A stretch of DNA of 64,000 nucleotides from Hemicordylus capensis (lineage: Eukaryota > Chordata > Lepidosauria > Squamata > Cordylidae), in NCBI RefSeq assembly GCF_027244095.1, contig NC_069658.1, positions 35,676,501 through 35,740,500 on the forward strand, read 5' to 3'. The notes under the pieces were generated by a model. The model worked only from the letters and a program-made list of their open reading frames with translations, had not been told where the DNA came from and did no database searches. The translations under genes and the position numbers were made by a program. Positions 1 to 11,479 of the stretch are shown one piece after another; position 1 is the first letter of the stretch; every line of letters starts with the position of its first letter.

Positions 1-2200
1 AGATGCCTCTTTGCTCAATTAGCAGCAGCATTCAAGGGCCCTAGTATGGAAGCAATCCAGATCAACAAAATGAACAACCTCATGAATCCCTGGTTGTCTA
101 AGCCAGGGGTTGTCAAACTTGATCCCTAGATTTTGTTGGACTACAACTCTCATCATTGTAACTCTGAAGACAGTTGGCCTGTGCCTTTAGTAACTCTATC
201 TTCAGGAACTCCCATGCATCTTGAGCTCCTTTCCCCTATTGGTTTATCTAGCTATGGGACCCTCCCTAACACCCTGCTGAACCTATTCAATCATACAGCA
301 TATGATATAGAATACAGCAAAAGAACTGCCACACTGGGTTTGATCAAAGGTCTATCTATACCAGCATTCTGCAGTGAGCAGTCTTATGCCCCTAGGAAGC
401 TCACAAACATTTTGGCGTATGAAGTAGGGTTCCAAATGCTGCTCCCCTCTGCTATTTCTCCACAGCATCAAATAGTCTCAGTTACACTGTTCTGGAACAT
501 GGAGGCTTTGTTCTTAGCTGCTTCAGTTAATAGCCATTGATAAACTTACTCAAAACTAGTAGACATAATCACATTTTATGGCAATGAATTCTGTAAGTCA
601 AATATACATTCCATAAAATGCTTCTTGTATATCCTGAACTTACCACCCATTAATTTCAATTTAACCATGTGTTTTAGGATTTTGAGAGAAAACAATTTCT
701 CTTTGTTGACTCTTTCTGTGTCTTTGTATTTTTACAATCCTTTATCATTACTTCCCTTCTCCGACGACAATTACTTTCTTCAGACTTTCCACTCAAATGC
801 TTATTTGTTTTTGCTCCAAGCCATTTTTGCTTCAATTCACAATTTGAAATGTTTCCTTCTCATTTACACATTTATATCCCAATTCAGGTATTCAGTTTGT
901 ACAGAGCATACATTTACAAAGGCAACTACAAGCGCTGCTTCCTTCTGATGCACTCCGAAGCAATGCCGCCAATGACCATATGTACAGTGGTTTATCTGTA
1001 GAGATAAATACTATATCTGGGGAGAGATCATCCTCATGATCAGGAATGTTGGGGAGCATTCAGGGAATATCTTTCATCAGATACAGCATTTGTCTCAGCA
1101 TTTGCCTCATATTTTCGCACTATACGCATGGTCAGTAAGGGACAGGGCTGCAGAGTATGGTCAGCACAGAACATGGGGCTTGCAGCTGGCACTGTGACCA
1201 GGATGTAGCATGCAGTTGGCATTGTGCACTGTATACAGTTACAGAACACCTCCAATAGGACTAGTTTATGTTGTACACATGTACAGGTGCCTATACCCCT
1301 GTACATGTGTTTGTGTTAATGCTAATAACATGTATTCATTTTAACAAGTGTACCCAAGGACTGGACCCTTCAACTGTAAGATATAGAATGTGCATATTGC
1401 TATACATGTATTAAACATAATGTGTAAATAACTGTGCACTTGTACAAATCTACAGTTTATGTATTCTGGTCACAATCTGTAAACATAATGTATGAATAGC
1501 CATACAGTGTCAGATTTTCACAGTGCCATAAATCTTTTAAATAGTCCTGTTATAAGTACATGAACAGTAATTAATGCAAAAATATCAGAAGGGCTAAAAA
1601 AAATTATGAGCACAATCCAGCAAAGTCAAGCAATTTCAAGTCCCATTAATTTTGAAGAAAGGCTTAAATATCTCGGATTAAAACCAGTGGAACTTCAAAA
1701 TACTTAAGTTCCACTGGATTGTGACCTAATATTAGTGAACTGAATACATATTCTTTATGGGAAATATTTTATAAATGTTTCTGTGGTATGTTAGGACAAT
1801 CTAGAAGTAACCCCCATACAACAGCAGCAGCAGCAGCTACGAAACAGTGGAAATAGTTAAGAATTACATTTGCTTCTTCAGTGGAATGTGAAAATCCCTA
1901 GAAGATGAATTAATTATTCATTTGAAATGAATGCACCAGATTCTGTGCATCCCCTGAATCCAGAATCCAGAGATTGATAGAATATGTAACAATTCATTTG
2001 TGAGCAAATTAGCAGGGCAGGTATATGAAAAGTCACAAGGGCAAAACAGCTGGTTTCCTCCTCCTGATCATCTCTGACATTTCAGACATTAGCTGTGCCA
2101 GAGATTAAAGTGAGTACATAGAGCAGAAAATAGAAGTGAGTGGGAGAAGACGTCTTTCTGTCAACCAGCTTCTTCAAAGAGAGTTTTTAATTCAAGACTG
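1..2200. other. AT-rich gene-free stretch
   Basis: The first ~40 bases resemble the terminal part of an L2 LINE in reverse (compare 31200-31230). Around 108-180 there is a decayed fragment of the common hAT MITE (ACTACAACTC). The rest is AT-rich with short open frames that match no family I recognise, apart from the ACATGT-rich repeat entered separately. No exon is seen. Confidence 0.5.
1270..1500 (+). repeat. ACATGT-rich dispersed repeat, copy 1
   Basis: Rich in GTACACATGTACAG, TACATGTGTTTGTG and ATTAAACATAATGTG strings. Related stretches occur near 23625, 37365 and 51000, all sharing variants of CATGTTATGTTCAATGC and ACATGTAC. No coding potential; class unknown. Confidence 0.45.
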
Positions 2201-2299
2201 AGGTGAAGCTCAGGAGTGCCATTTAGAGAGGGTGATTGGGTATGTGTGAGTGTTATGCTCTCTCCACAGGTTTCATACCAAAGGCTTGTTCCTAGAAAC

Positions 2300-2760
2300 A
2301 CCATTATCTGTGGTTACTGGCTAACACACAAGGGGACGCAGGTGGCTTACGTACTGCCTGAGCCCCTGCACACGTGTAAACAGCTGCAAGGAGACTGTGC
2401 TGTAGAGCAGCAGTGCATGGTGGTAAGGGATCCATGCACAGAGTTGCACCATGCACTGCCCATTGGAAATAATGGGTGTCACATCTTGCAACTCTGTGCA
2501 CAGAGCCCTACCACTGCCATGTGGCAGAGCCTCCTCGCAGCTGTTTATACTATCTATCTATCTATCTATCTATCTATCTGTATGTTATATTCAGCCTCAC
2601 TTAAGATTTCTTTACTTCATGAGCTGAGCTTCAGTGGGGGGGGGGCTTTTTAAAATCTTGTCTCTGGGCCCACTCCAACCTTGCTATGCCCCTGAAGCCG
2701 CCCACATCCCCTTGTGCAGTATGTAAGCCATTCTCAGGAATTAACCACAACAGGTGCTCT
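2300..2760. mobile_element. Composite of MITE pieces with an (ATCT)n tract
   Basis: An (ATCT)n run lies at about 2549-2580. Bases 2589-2694 are a minus-strand fragment of the CAGGGGCGTAGC hAT family seen whole at 21690 and 27958; it ends GCTATGCCCCTG. CACAAGGGGACGCAGGTGG near 2330 recurs inverted near 2700-2720, suggesting the fragment sits inside an inverted-repeat element. Confidence 0.5.
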
Positions 2761-3456
2761 TAAAATACATATTTTCCATCCTTCATTTTCCTTCCTTCCT
2801 TCCTCCTTCCTATACAATCTATATCATATCTTTGTCCTTGTATAGTAAAGTAATTTAAAAATATTAAATTGCAAAAAGGAAGGAAGGGTGACTATATACA
2901 TTTGTCAACTTACATATACATATATTTTAGCACTTTTACAAGAATGAAGGGAAAAAAACATACGGTTAGTCTCTGTCCTGAAATGTCATTCCAATGAACT
3001 TTGAATAATGTAAAGTTTTGAACATATGTTTCTTGTTGGCATCCTTCTTTTGACCTTCTTTAGAAAGGCATTTTAACTAATAACACCACTGACCATATGC
3101 ATTTATACAAGTTCTTTAGTGTGGATGGATCTAGTGATTTCCATCTATAAGAAACGTTAATCTTATCTGCAGTCAGTAAACAGTTAAGTTCATAATAACC
3201 TTTTGATATATCTTCTGGTTATCTCAAAAAAATATTTTTAGCCTACCTTCTGAAGGGAAGAAGCCTTATGAGATCATCATCTGTGTGTGTCTGTGTGTTC
3301 CTCTCTAATGACATTTGCATTTACTGTCTGATAGAAACCAAATTCACAGCATATGGAAAGGAGTCCTGGGGACCCTGACAGGTTTTGGGTTGGGATTTCC
3401 CCCCCTGATCTGCTATGTTAGTTCAAGATGGCCATTCAGGGTATAGACATTCAGAG

Positions 3457-3909
3457 AGACTGTTCTCACGACCACAGGAAAGCGAGATAAGGGAGCCCAG
3501 CCCACTTTCCTGCGGTCTTGGGAACTGCCAGGCAGTTAGCCTGCTTAAGTTCCCACCCCCCTTAAACGGGGTTAGCGAAGCAAGTGCTCCGCGAACCTGT
3601 TTTACCGATCGCGTGCCATCGCCGTTCGGCTCTGCAATGCAGCTCCACTCTGTGATGACCCACGAGTAGACCCCTGACCAGGAGGGTACAAGCAACATCC
3701 CAGCCTCGGGGGTCTCCCCAGAATCCCCCGGTCACTTGCGCAGAGCATCCTGGGACTTCCAGGGGCCAGGTAGCCCCTGATCCCTGCAACCCCTATCGGC
3801 TCCGTGGCAGAGTGGTGTGGGTGGCCGATCCGGCTGCCTAGGGATGGCTCCCTGCTTGACTGTGGGGAGAACCTGGTCAGGCTCCCCACGCTGCTCGTGT
3901 GGAGATCCT
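3457..3909 (+). mobile_element. Hairpin-ended ~450 bp MITE (copy 1)
   Basis: Starts AGACTGTTCTCACGACCACA and within ~110 bases folds back on CTGCGGTCTTGGGAAC. The right end reads CGTGTGGAGATCCT. CAGAG flanks both ends as a possible 5-bp target-site duplication. The interior shares TGCTCCGCGAACC with the copy at 10345. No coding capacity. Confidence 0.6.
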
Positions 3910-4414
3910 CAGAGTGTAGCTGAGTTATATATAAACCAAATTGACAGCAAGGGGTCTGAGGCAAGAGCCAGTATGTTAAAGAAATGAAAAGTAGCCTTCA
4001 ATAGAACTACTTAGAACTACTTGCTTGGATTCAAAGGCATGTGTTATGCAATTTAATTTTGATGGTATCCAAACATATATCCACCTATCTGATTCTTGTT
4101 CAAACTGATCCCCAGTGAAACCCTTTTGCTTTTTCATCCCTGCTGAAAATGTCAGATGCTGCCTATTTGGGGATGGGAAGTGAGAATAGTCAGAACAGAA
4201 CAGTACCCACTAGTTAAGAACCAAAGGGTTGTTTTTCCCCCCTGCATTTACTCATCTGTACTTACTCATCCCAGGCACTTACTTATCTGTTACTTGTGGC
4301 TTCATGTTATGTTGAAGTGTTAAAAAGCTGTATAAAAGTGTATGGTTGAAATAAACATGATTCATTATGCAGTCATTTTGCATCTCCTTATTGTCTGCAT
4401 TGTGGTCATAACAC

Positions 4415-4934
4415 CAAGGCCATCCTTAGGGCAGGGCAACCGGGGCGATTGCCCAGAGCCATGAACTAGCACAGGCCCCACTCTAGGCACACTGCAGTGC
4501 AGCCTGCCCTCTTCTCTCCCCCACTCCCAGCCACTTATCTTTCTTCGCATGTAGCCCAGCTGGAGCCGATCTTTTGTGTGGATGTTCTGTGCTTGAAAGG
4601 CTCCCAGGCAAGCTGCTAGAGCTCCTTCTCTCTCTGCCTCTCAGCTATTGTGTGGGTGGGCGGGGCTTCCAGAGAGGCCTCCCTGCAGGGTTCCCTGAAG
4701 CCTGAAGCTCAGGAAGGAAGGGAGGGAGGAGGCAGGCAGACTGTCCAGCGCTGGCTGCCCTTGCCCACCACAGCTCTCTGCAGACCCTCTGCCCAGCCCA
4801 GCCTTTCCTTTTTGTGGTTATTACCCCACCACTTGAATATTTAGGGATTGGCTTGCCATAGGGCATTGGTATTGAGCAGAGATGTAGGACAGGTTGGGAG
4901 AAATAGGTATATTTAAGTGGATTGGACACATTGT

Positions 4935-4990
<56 letters not shown>

Positions 4991-5624
4991 AAGTCCTATA
5001 AGTGGCTTGTTTCATGGCAGAAAATTACAAAAATGTCTAGAACTGAACCCCCCCCCCACTTAGACCATCATTCCACCTCCATATGGAAGAATCTGCCCTT
5101 TGCCTTCATAAAAAAGGGTAAAACACCTCACTTTCTGTCCCAGCCTTTAGATCACCTGGAATGACTTGGCATATGGCTTTGGCACTGAGCAAAGATGTAG
5201 GGCAGAGTGGGAGGAATAGGTATATTTAAATTGAAGTGTATTGGACAAATTGTTGGAGAGTGTGTATGTGTGTGTATATATGTTTAAAATACCCATCAAA
5301 AAAGTCCTATAAGTGGCTTGTTTTGTGGCAGAAAATTACAAAAACCTCTGGAACAAACAATAATGTATGTATAAATACACTATGCTCAAGTTGATTTGCA
5401 ACCCAGAAGGTCTGAGAACTGTGAAGCATATGTTGTACTTTTTATTTTTATTTCTTTAGAAATGCATTATGTGTCCAAGCTGGTTGGACATGTCCAAAAA
5501 CCTCACTCACACTATTTCCACTGTATGTCATCAATCAGTATGATTCTGTAATGATATGAAATGTTAAGGAGACCCCGCACGTGCTGTTTTCCCCCAGCCC
5601 CACAAACCCCTAGAGACGGCCCTG
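4415..5624. mobile_element. hAT-like non-autonomous element, 1.2 kb
   Basis: Left end CAAGGCCATCCTTAGGGCAG; right end CCTAGAGACGGCCCTG, its imperfect inverse. Flanks CATAACAC and CTTAACAC form an 8-bp duplication with one mismatch. Inside is a (GA)n run (4936-4986) and a direct duplication of roughly 200 bases (near 4845-5060 and 5165-5360, both with AAGTCCTATAAGTGGCTTGT). No transposase frame is seen. Confidence 0.6.
4936..4986. repeat. (GA)n microsatellite
   Basis: About 25 uninterrupted GA units within the hAT-like element. Confidence 0.95.
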
Positions 5625-5681
5625 CTTAACACAGATCTTTTGAAGCTAAGGAAGAGCTGGAGCATCTACATTTTTTGTGGT

Positions 5682-5709
<28 letters not shown>
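5682..5709. repeat. (CA)n microsatellite
   Basis: About 14 CA units. Confidence 0.95.
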
Positions 5710-5712
<3 letters not shown>

Positions 5713-5942
5713 GTCCTGCAGAGGACAGAAAAGAGAATGGCCACATATAGTACTACTTAGTTTTTCTTCTTTCCTTCCCAGTAGGAACATACAAAGAGAC
5801 AGAAATTTAAAAGAAGAAAGAAATTGGGGAGTGGATTTTAATAGAAAAATAGAGGGAGGGAAAGGGGCACCATTTTGTGCTCCATTTCAGACAGCAAAAT
5901 TTCATGGGCTGTCACTGTGTGTGTATGTGTTCGCATGCGTGT

Positions 5943-5973
<31 letters not shown>
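5943..5973. repeat. (CA)n microsatellite
   Basis: About 15 CA units, following a GTGTGT-rich lead-in. Confidence 0.95.
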
Positions 5974-5976
<3 letters not shown>

Positions 5977-6601
5977 GCATTACTGGATCCCTAAGTTCCC
6001 CGTGCTATTATGGGGGTAAACATAAAGCAGAAAAGTAATCTAAGTGTCTAACTGTAATATTAGTTTTAGGTTCTGAAGTACGTTGCTGCCTTCTGCAATG
6101 ATTGAGTAGAACACCATTCAATGTTCTTCACGTAACACCAAAAAATCCCTTTTAAGTTATAAATATATCACAAAGCAGGTGGGTTCTTGAAATCAGGACC
6201 AGCAGCCGAGTACTTATTTGACATTAAATATTTGCTAATATGCAGATCGCCGCTTCACCAGTGGACCTAAAGTTCTTCGAAAATGTAACATTTTACAACA
6301 TCTCATTCTGGTGTTCTGGGCCAAAGCCAAAGTAAACCCAAGCAGCAAGAACAGTGGAGGTAAGGAAGAGGATATTTATAAATATGACGCTATTATTAAC
6401 TCTTTTGAGCATGATTGTGCAGCATCCAAAACACCCACGTTGGACTGACCAAATATAGATACCCTTCAGCCAAAGTCTGGTGCTCTTTAAAATTCCATTG
6501 ATTTTGGTGGAAAGATTAAACATGTGCTGAAATCTGTTCCATGGATTCATAGTTGGAGGCAGCCTTGTTGACCATCTATCCAAACCCCTGCTCTGTGCAT
6601 T

Positions 6602-6796
6602 GAAACATAGGAAACTGCCTTATACTATATGTGAGACCACTGGTCCATCTATCTCAGTATGATCTACATTGACAAATAGCAGGTCTCCAAGGTTTCAGGC
6701 AGGAATCTTTCCCTACTCTGCATGGAGATGCCAGGGATTGAACCTGGGACCTTTTGCATGCAAAGCCAATGCTTTACCACTCCACTCACCCTCCCT
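6602..6796 (-). mobile_element. tRNA-derived SINE, reverse orientation
   Basis: On the minus strand it has a tRNA-like head with the B-box-like string GGTTCAATCCCTGG (complement of 6730-6745). It ends in the tail shared with the SINEs at 24734, 33870 and 34290 (complement of ACATAGGAAACTGCC). Confidence 0.7.
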
Positions 6797-6872
6797 AGGT
6801 CAGGGGTTCCCAACCTGTGGCACTCGAGATGTTGCTGGACTACAACTCACATCATCCCCAGCCACAATGTAT
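6797..6872. mobile_element. Half of a hAT MITE
   Basis: Begins CAGGGGTTCCCAACCTGTGG and contains GGACTACAACTCACATCATC. The second arm is missing. Confidence 0.6.
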
Positions 6873-7139
6873 TAATGTATCAATTGTCAAACGGCTTTTA
6901 TTGTTAAGAGGTTTCTCCTAATGTTCAAACAAAATCTACGGTCCTGTAACTTAACCCCATTAGCTCCAGTCCTGCCCAATCAGTATTTGCCCTCTTCTAT
7001 GTGACAACTCTTTAAGTATTTGGTGAGTGATTTCATTCCTGCCCTTGTTCTTCTCTTCTCCAGGCTAAATAAAACCACTTTCTTCAACCTTTCCTCATAG
7101 GGCTTGTTTTCCAGACTCCTGATCATCATTGGTGCCTTC

Positions 7140-8160
7140 TATTGAGTGGTGGACCACAGTGGTCCTTACCTGTGGACAAGGTGGGCAACATCCCCTTTAA
7201 ATTCCTACAGCTGGCATTTGATATCTGCTACCTGCTGCCATTTTATATTCTTATTCCCCTGGCTTTCTCTGTTCTTTGCTCTCTTGCCCACTGCTATTAC
7301 AGGGCTCAGGGGATGCCAGTACCAGCATTCTAAAAGTATCAATTAACAGCATCAGCAAGCGTGGAAAAATTAATATTTATGAGGCTACAGCCAGTCAATA
7401 TGCTTTCTTTTGTTTTCAGAAAGTGGGCAATCTATCAACCGTCCTATAGCCAATCAGAGATGGAGTAGGGTGATTGCCTTCTTAGGTGCCCAATCAGAGC
7501 ACTTGTAAAGCAGGCAAGTGCTTTTCCTTTTCAGTACTCCAGGGGAGGCAGTAATCACCATTTTGTTCAGGTTGGAAGCAAAGAGAGTAGGTGTGGTGGC
7601 TCGCTGTGGTGAAATACTTGTTGTGCAGATTGAGACTCACCAGACAATTGCTAACTTCCCCATCACCAAGTAAGAGCAAAACAAAGTTTAAATGTTTTTG
7701 TTTATGAGTACTTAATTTAACTGACTCTGAGGCAGCTAGTCCCTAGTGCACTGGCCCTCTCATGAGAGTGCTATAATCCCCAGTTGGCAAGCCGACTTGG
7801 GGATAGGAGTGTGCTTGGGTGTTCCTGGACTGCTTTGCCGGGGTCTGCCATCGCAAGAGCATCCTTGGTCATAGTGGACCAGACCCCAGGATTCTTTGCC
7901 CTCCCTCATATACATATGAGTCATCATGATGCCTTCCCTGAGTAACAGAAAAATGGTGCCCCTCTGCATCTCCCCACCCCACATTGCTAGTAATTGTGCT
8001 TGTGTGAGACTGTTTTGCTGAGGGGCTCATACGGGGGCTTTTACAAGGGCAGCAGTGCAATTGCTGTCAGGAGAAGGGCTTAAATACCTTTTAAAGAGAT
8101 TTAAATGCTCTTTCCCTGCCGAGTGTGGGTGTCCATTCCGAAAAGGCAAGATCGCACTCA
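7140..8160. other. Gene-free stretch with a possible hairpin repeat
   Basis: No recognised exon. Near 7770-7805, CCCCAGTTGGCAAGCCGACTTGGGG forms a local hairpin. Bases ~7755-8165 have the GC-richer, hairpin-bearing look of a MITE, but I could not fix ends or a target-site duplication. Confidence 0.35.
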
Positions 8161-9065
8161 GCACGCCCCTTATTTTATTATTTATTTATATTTTTATACC
8201 ACTTGATATGTAAATCTCTAGTTGGTGTACAAATTTTAATATTAAAAATCGCAAGTTAAAACACAATAAAAACAATATAGAAAAAAATATTAAAATTATT
8301 AAAGTTCTAATTAAAAGCTTGTAAGAACAGGAAAGTCTTGAGGGTCTTCCTGAAAACAAACAGAGAAGGAGATGCTCTTATTTCAGCAGGGAGCATATTC
8401 CAAAGCCCTGGAACAGCCGCAGAGAAAGCCTGGTCCTGGGTTGTCACCAACGAGCTGGTGGCAACCGTACCCAGACCTCTCCAGAAGATCATAAAAGGAG
8501 GATTCATGACAAAGGAGGCAAATACCCTGGACCCAAGCCATTAAGGGTTTTATAGGTAATAACCAGCACTTTGTATTTCACCCAGAAACATATTGGCAGC
8601 CAGTATAGTTCTTTCAAAACCGGTTTTATATGGTCCCTTCATGTTATCCCAGAGACCAATCTGGCAGCCGCATTCTATACCAATTGAAGTTTCCAGACTA
8701 CATACAAAGGCAGTCCCACATAGAGTGCATTACAGTAGTCAAGTCTGGAGGTTACCAGCATATGTACCATTGTTTTAAGGTCATTCACCTATAGAAATGA
8801 ACATAGATGACATATCAAACAAAACTGATAAAATGCACTCCTGGCCACCACCTCAGCCTGAGAAACCAGGACCACTCCCAAGCTACATACCTGATCTTTC
8901 GGGGGAGTGTAACCCCATCCAGAACAGGGAGATCTAAACCATCTCTTGGGTCCCGATCCCCCACAATCAGTACTTCTGTCTTATTTTGATTCCACCTCAG
9001 TTTGTTATCCCTCATCCAGCCCATTACTGCCTCCAGGCAGGCATTTAGGGAAGTTGATCGTGGCC
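8160..9065 (-). mobile_element. L2 LINE 3' fragment
   Basis: The minus strand encodes remnants of the end of an L2-type reverse transcriptase: GWMRDNKLRWNQNKTEVLIV and DLPVLDGVTLP (near 8900-9040), then [20 protein letters not shown] with FRKTLKTFL (near 8330-8430). The tail near 8165 is AT-rich. Frames are interrupted, so it is a dead 5'-truncated copy. Confidence 0.8.
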
Positions 9066-9996
9066 AATGGCTGCCACCCTGAAGACGTTCTGATGCTTTG
9101 CCCACAGTCTGGCGACACTAGTGCTATGGAGCTTGCTGGTATGCATCCTCACTGGACCAGGAAGACGAAGTGGCTCTTCTGCCTTGAAACTGGAGGTTGC
9201 CAGGTCACAGTTGTGTAGGGGAAGAATGGCAGTTCAGTCCCCAAATAGCAAAGCAAAACCAATTTGTTGGGAAATCAGCAAAGCAGAGGTCTTGAGACAG
9301 TTATTTAGTACTGAAGAACTACAAGGATTTATTAAAGAAAAGGTTACAAACAAGTGTGGAAAAGCCTGCAGCTTAATTTCAGCTGTAGCTCATGGCTGAA
9401 GAGAGAGACCAAAACACCACCACCCCTGTGGTCACTATGAGAGTCTGCATCCATATATACATTATAACCTACTAATTTGGGTCCACTACTAGCAGGCAAC
9501 TTTAATTTTAGATTGATTGTCCCTTTTAGGTACCTGCCTAGTCTCTTTACAGCAGTCCAGTCATATTTGCTGGGTGTGCTTACTTTCCTATTCAAGATTT
9601 CCACAGATGCAGCTATATCCGGTCTTGTTATCATAGCTACATATAAAAGTTTTCCAATTGCTGTCCTGTACTCACTGTTGTCTGGCAGAAGTTCACTCTC
9701 CTCCTTCTGTTTTAGGTAACCTGTTTCCATAGGTGTACTCATTTCTTTGGCCTCTGTAAGTTCCAAATACTCTAGTAAATCATTTATTTTCTGGTTTTGG
9801 TTAAACAAGTAGCTTCCATCCTCTTCTCTCTTTATGTGTATCCCAAAATAGTGTGAAATAGGCCCAAGTTCTTTTACTTCTATCTCACATTCAGATGCTT
9901 TATTATTTCAAGGCTATCCTCTCTATTTTCATAACAAATTATCAGATCATCAACGGAAGTCCATATATAGGCCCATCCGTTGTCTCTGCGTCTCAA

Positions 9997-10130
9997 GTAT
10001 AGGCAAGGGTCAACCTTTCGTTGTATAGGCAAGGGTCAGCCTTTCTCGAGTATAGGCAAGGGTCAACCTTTCCTTGTACAGGCAAGGGTCAGCCTTTCTC
10101 GAGTATAGGCAAGGGTCAGCCTTTCCTTGG
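9997..10130. repeat. Minisatellite inside the copia fossil
   Basis: Five head-to-tail copies of a 26-27 bp unit, TATAGGCAAGGGTCAACCTT plus TCGTTG or TCTCGAG. The two variants alternate, giving a ~53 bp higher-order period. Confidence 0.9.
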
Positions 10131-10344
10131 GTAAATCCCTCATTGACTAGCAGCAGGCTTAATTTGACATTCCAGGCTCTTGCAGCCTGCTTTAGTCCTT
10201 AGATACTTTTCTGCAGCTTACATACAAGTTTTTCTTTCACAGGGTCCACAAATCCTGGAGGCTGCTCCATATAAATATCTTCTTTGATGTCTCCATGAAG
10301 AAATGCAATCTTCATGTCTATGTAATCCACTTGCATTTTCTTTG

Positions 10345-10845
10345 GGGCGGGTCTCACGATCTGTGAGACCCGCTTTTCCAAAACTGCGGGGAGAGCAGGC
10401 TAAGCCCAATCTCCCCGCAGACGATCGGGCAGGGAGCCCTGGGTGGCTGGATCAGCTGCCCACACGATTGCCGGCTCCATGACAGAACCGGCAGGGGCTT
10501 GGGGGAGCGGGGACCAATCAGCCCCCACAAGCTCCAGCATGCCCTGCACAAGTGTGCAGGGCATGCTGGCAAAAACCCCGGAGCCAGGAGGCAGCTTTTT
10601 GCCTCCCCTCTTGGGGTCTCCTCATGAGTAGCCATGGCATGGAGCTGCGCCGCGGCTACTCATGATCAAATAGCCCGGGATTGCGGAGCACTTGCTCCGC
10701 AAACCCGGGCTAAGGGGCGGGCTACTTGAGCGGGTTAGCCGCTCAAGAACCACCGGCCTCGCACCCAAGCCCAGTAGTTCTTACGATTAGCAAAAGTCAG
10801 GCTAGGCTCTCCTAGCCCAATTTTTGCTAATCACGTGAATAGCCC
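10345..10845. mobile_element. Hairpin-ended MITE (copy 2) nested in the copia fossil
   Basis: Begins GGGCGGGTCTCACGAT, ends ATCACGTGAATAGCCC, and CTTTG lies on both sides as a 5-bp target-site duplication. The left end folds on TGTGAGACCCGC; the right end has a hairpin of AGCAAAAGTCAGGCTAGG with CCTAGCCCAATTTTTGCT. GC-rich, 501 bp, no coding capacity. Related to the copy at 3457 (shared TGCTCCGC...AACC core). Confidence 0.7.
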
Positions 10846-11146
10846 CTTTGTCTCTTAGACGTACTAAGATTGGGTCACTCACCTCCAAGCAAATCATTCC
10901 TGATGCCTTTTCATCTGTTCTGTCCCATTTTTCTGCTCCTTTCCTGCATCTGCAGGAGTCTGCAAAATACTGCCAAGTCCATGACTCTTGAGCAGCATCT
11001 TCATCTTGAAAGACCAGACCTTGTACTTAGGACCTTGCAACTTTTTGGTCATCTGGAATCCTTGTGCTGTCTCCATTTTCAAAGCTTTTCTCTTTGCTTT
11101 GCTTATTACTTAACTCTCTAGGCTTTTCTCTTTTGTTTACTGGCTT

Positions 11147-11161
11147 CTGGGCCCATAACCC
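11147..11161 (-). other. Primer-binding site: initiator tRNA-Met half-molecule type
   Basis: The plus strand reads CTGGGCCCATAACCC, fifteen bases equal to the anticodon stem-loop of vertebrate initiator tRNA-Met. It lies just inside the right (5') LTR, where a copia primer site should be. Copia elements prime with a cleaved half of this tRNA rather than its 3' end. Confidence 0.75.
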
Positions 11162-11479
11162 TCTCTACGGGAAGAATGACAGTTCAGTCCCCAAATAGCA
11201 AAGCAAAACCAGTTTGGTGAGAAAGCAGCAGAGGTCTTGAGACAGTTCTTTAGTATTGAAAAACTACAAGGATTTATTTAAAGAAAAGGTTGCAAACAAA
11301 TGTGAAAAAGCCTCCAGCTTAATTTCAGCTGTAGCTCATGGCTGAACTGAGAGAAACCAAAAACAAACAGCCATCTCTGGAGAGACAAAATGGAGACTGA
11401 CACTGGGAGAAAAAAGAGGCGAGGAGTCCAGCACTTTTATCCATGACCCTGACTACCACCACCACTCCACTGGTCAGTA

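Larger units (their letters stand above)
6530..7140 (-). mobile_element. CR1 LINE 3' fragment with nested SINE and hAT piece
   Basis: The reverse strand carries the late coding/3' part of a CR1 LINE: CCTCATAGGGCTTG, CTGATCATCATTGGTGCC and CTTCTCTTCTCCAGGCT on the plus strand are typical complements of its 3' region. It is interrupted by a SINE at 6602-6796 and a half hAT MITE at 6797-6872. Old and broken. Confidence 0.65.

Noticed and set aside
133-540. 135-codon frame at the left edge
   Set aside because: No recognisable domain or family; part overlaps a decayed hAT MITE.
4240-4400. TATAAAAG and AATAAA pair resembling a short LTR end
   Set aside because: No LTR borders or flanking duplication found; the motifs are common in AT-rich DNA.
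9997-10130. Regular 26-bp units as a CRISPR-like array
   Set aside because: The units are head-to-tail without unique spacers and the genome is a vertebrate one.
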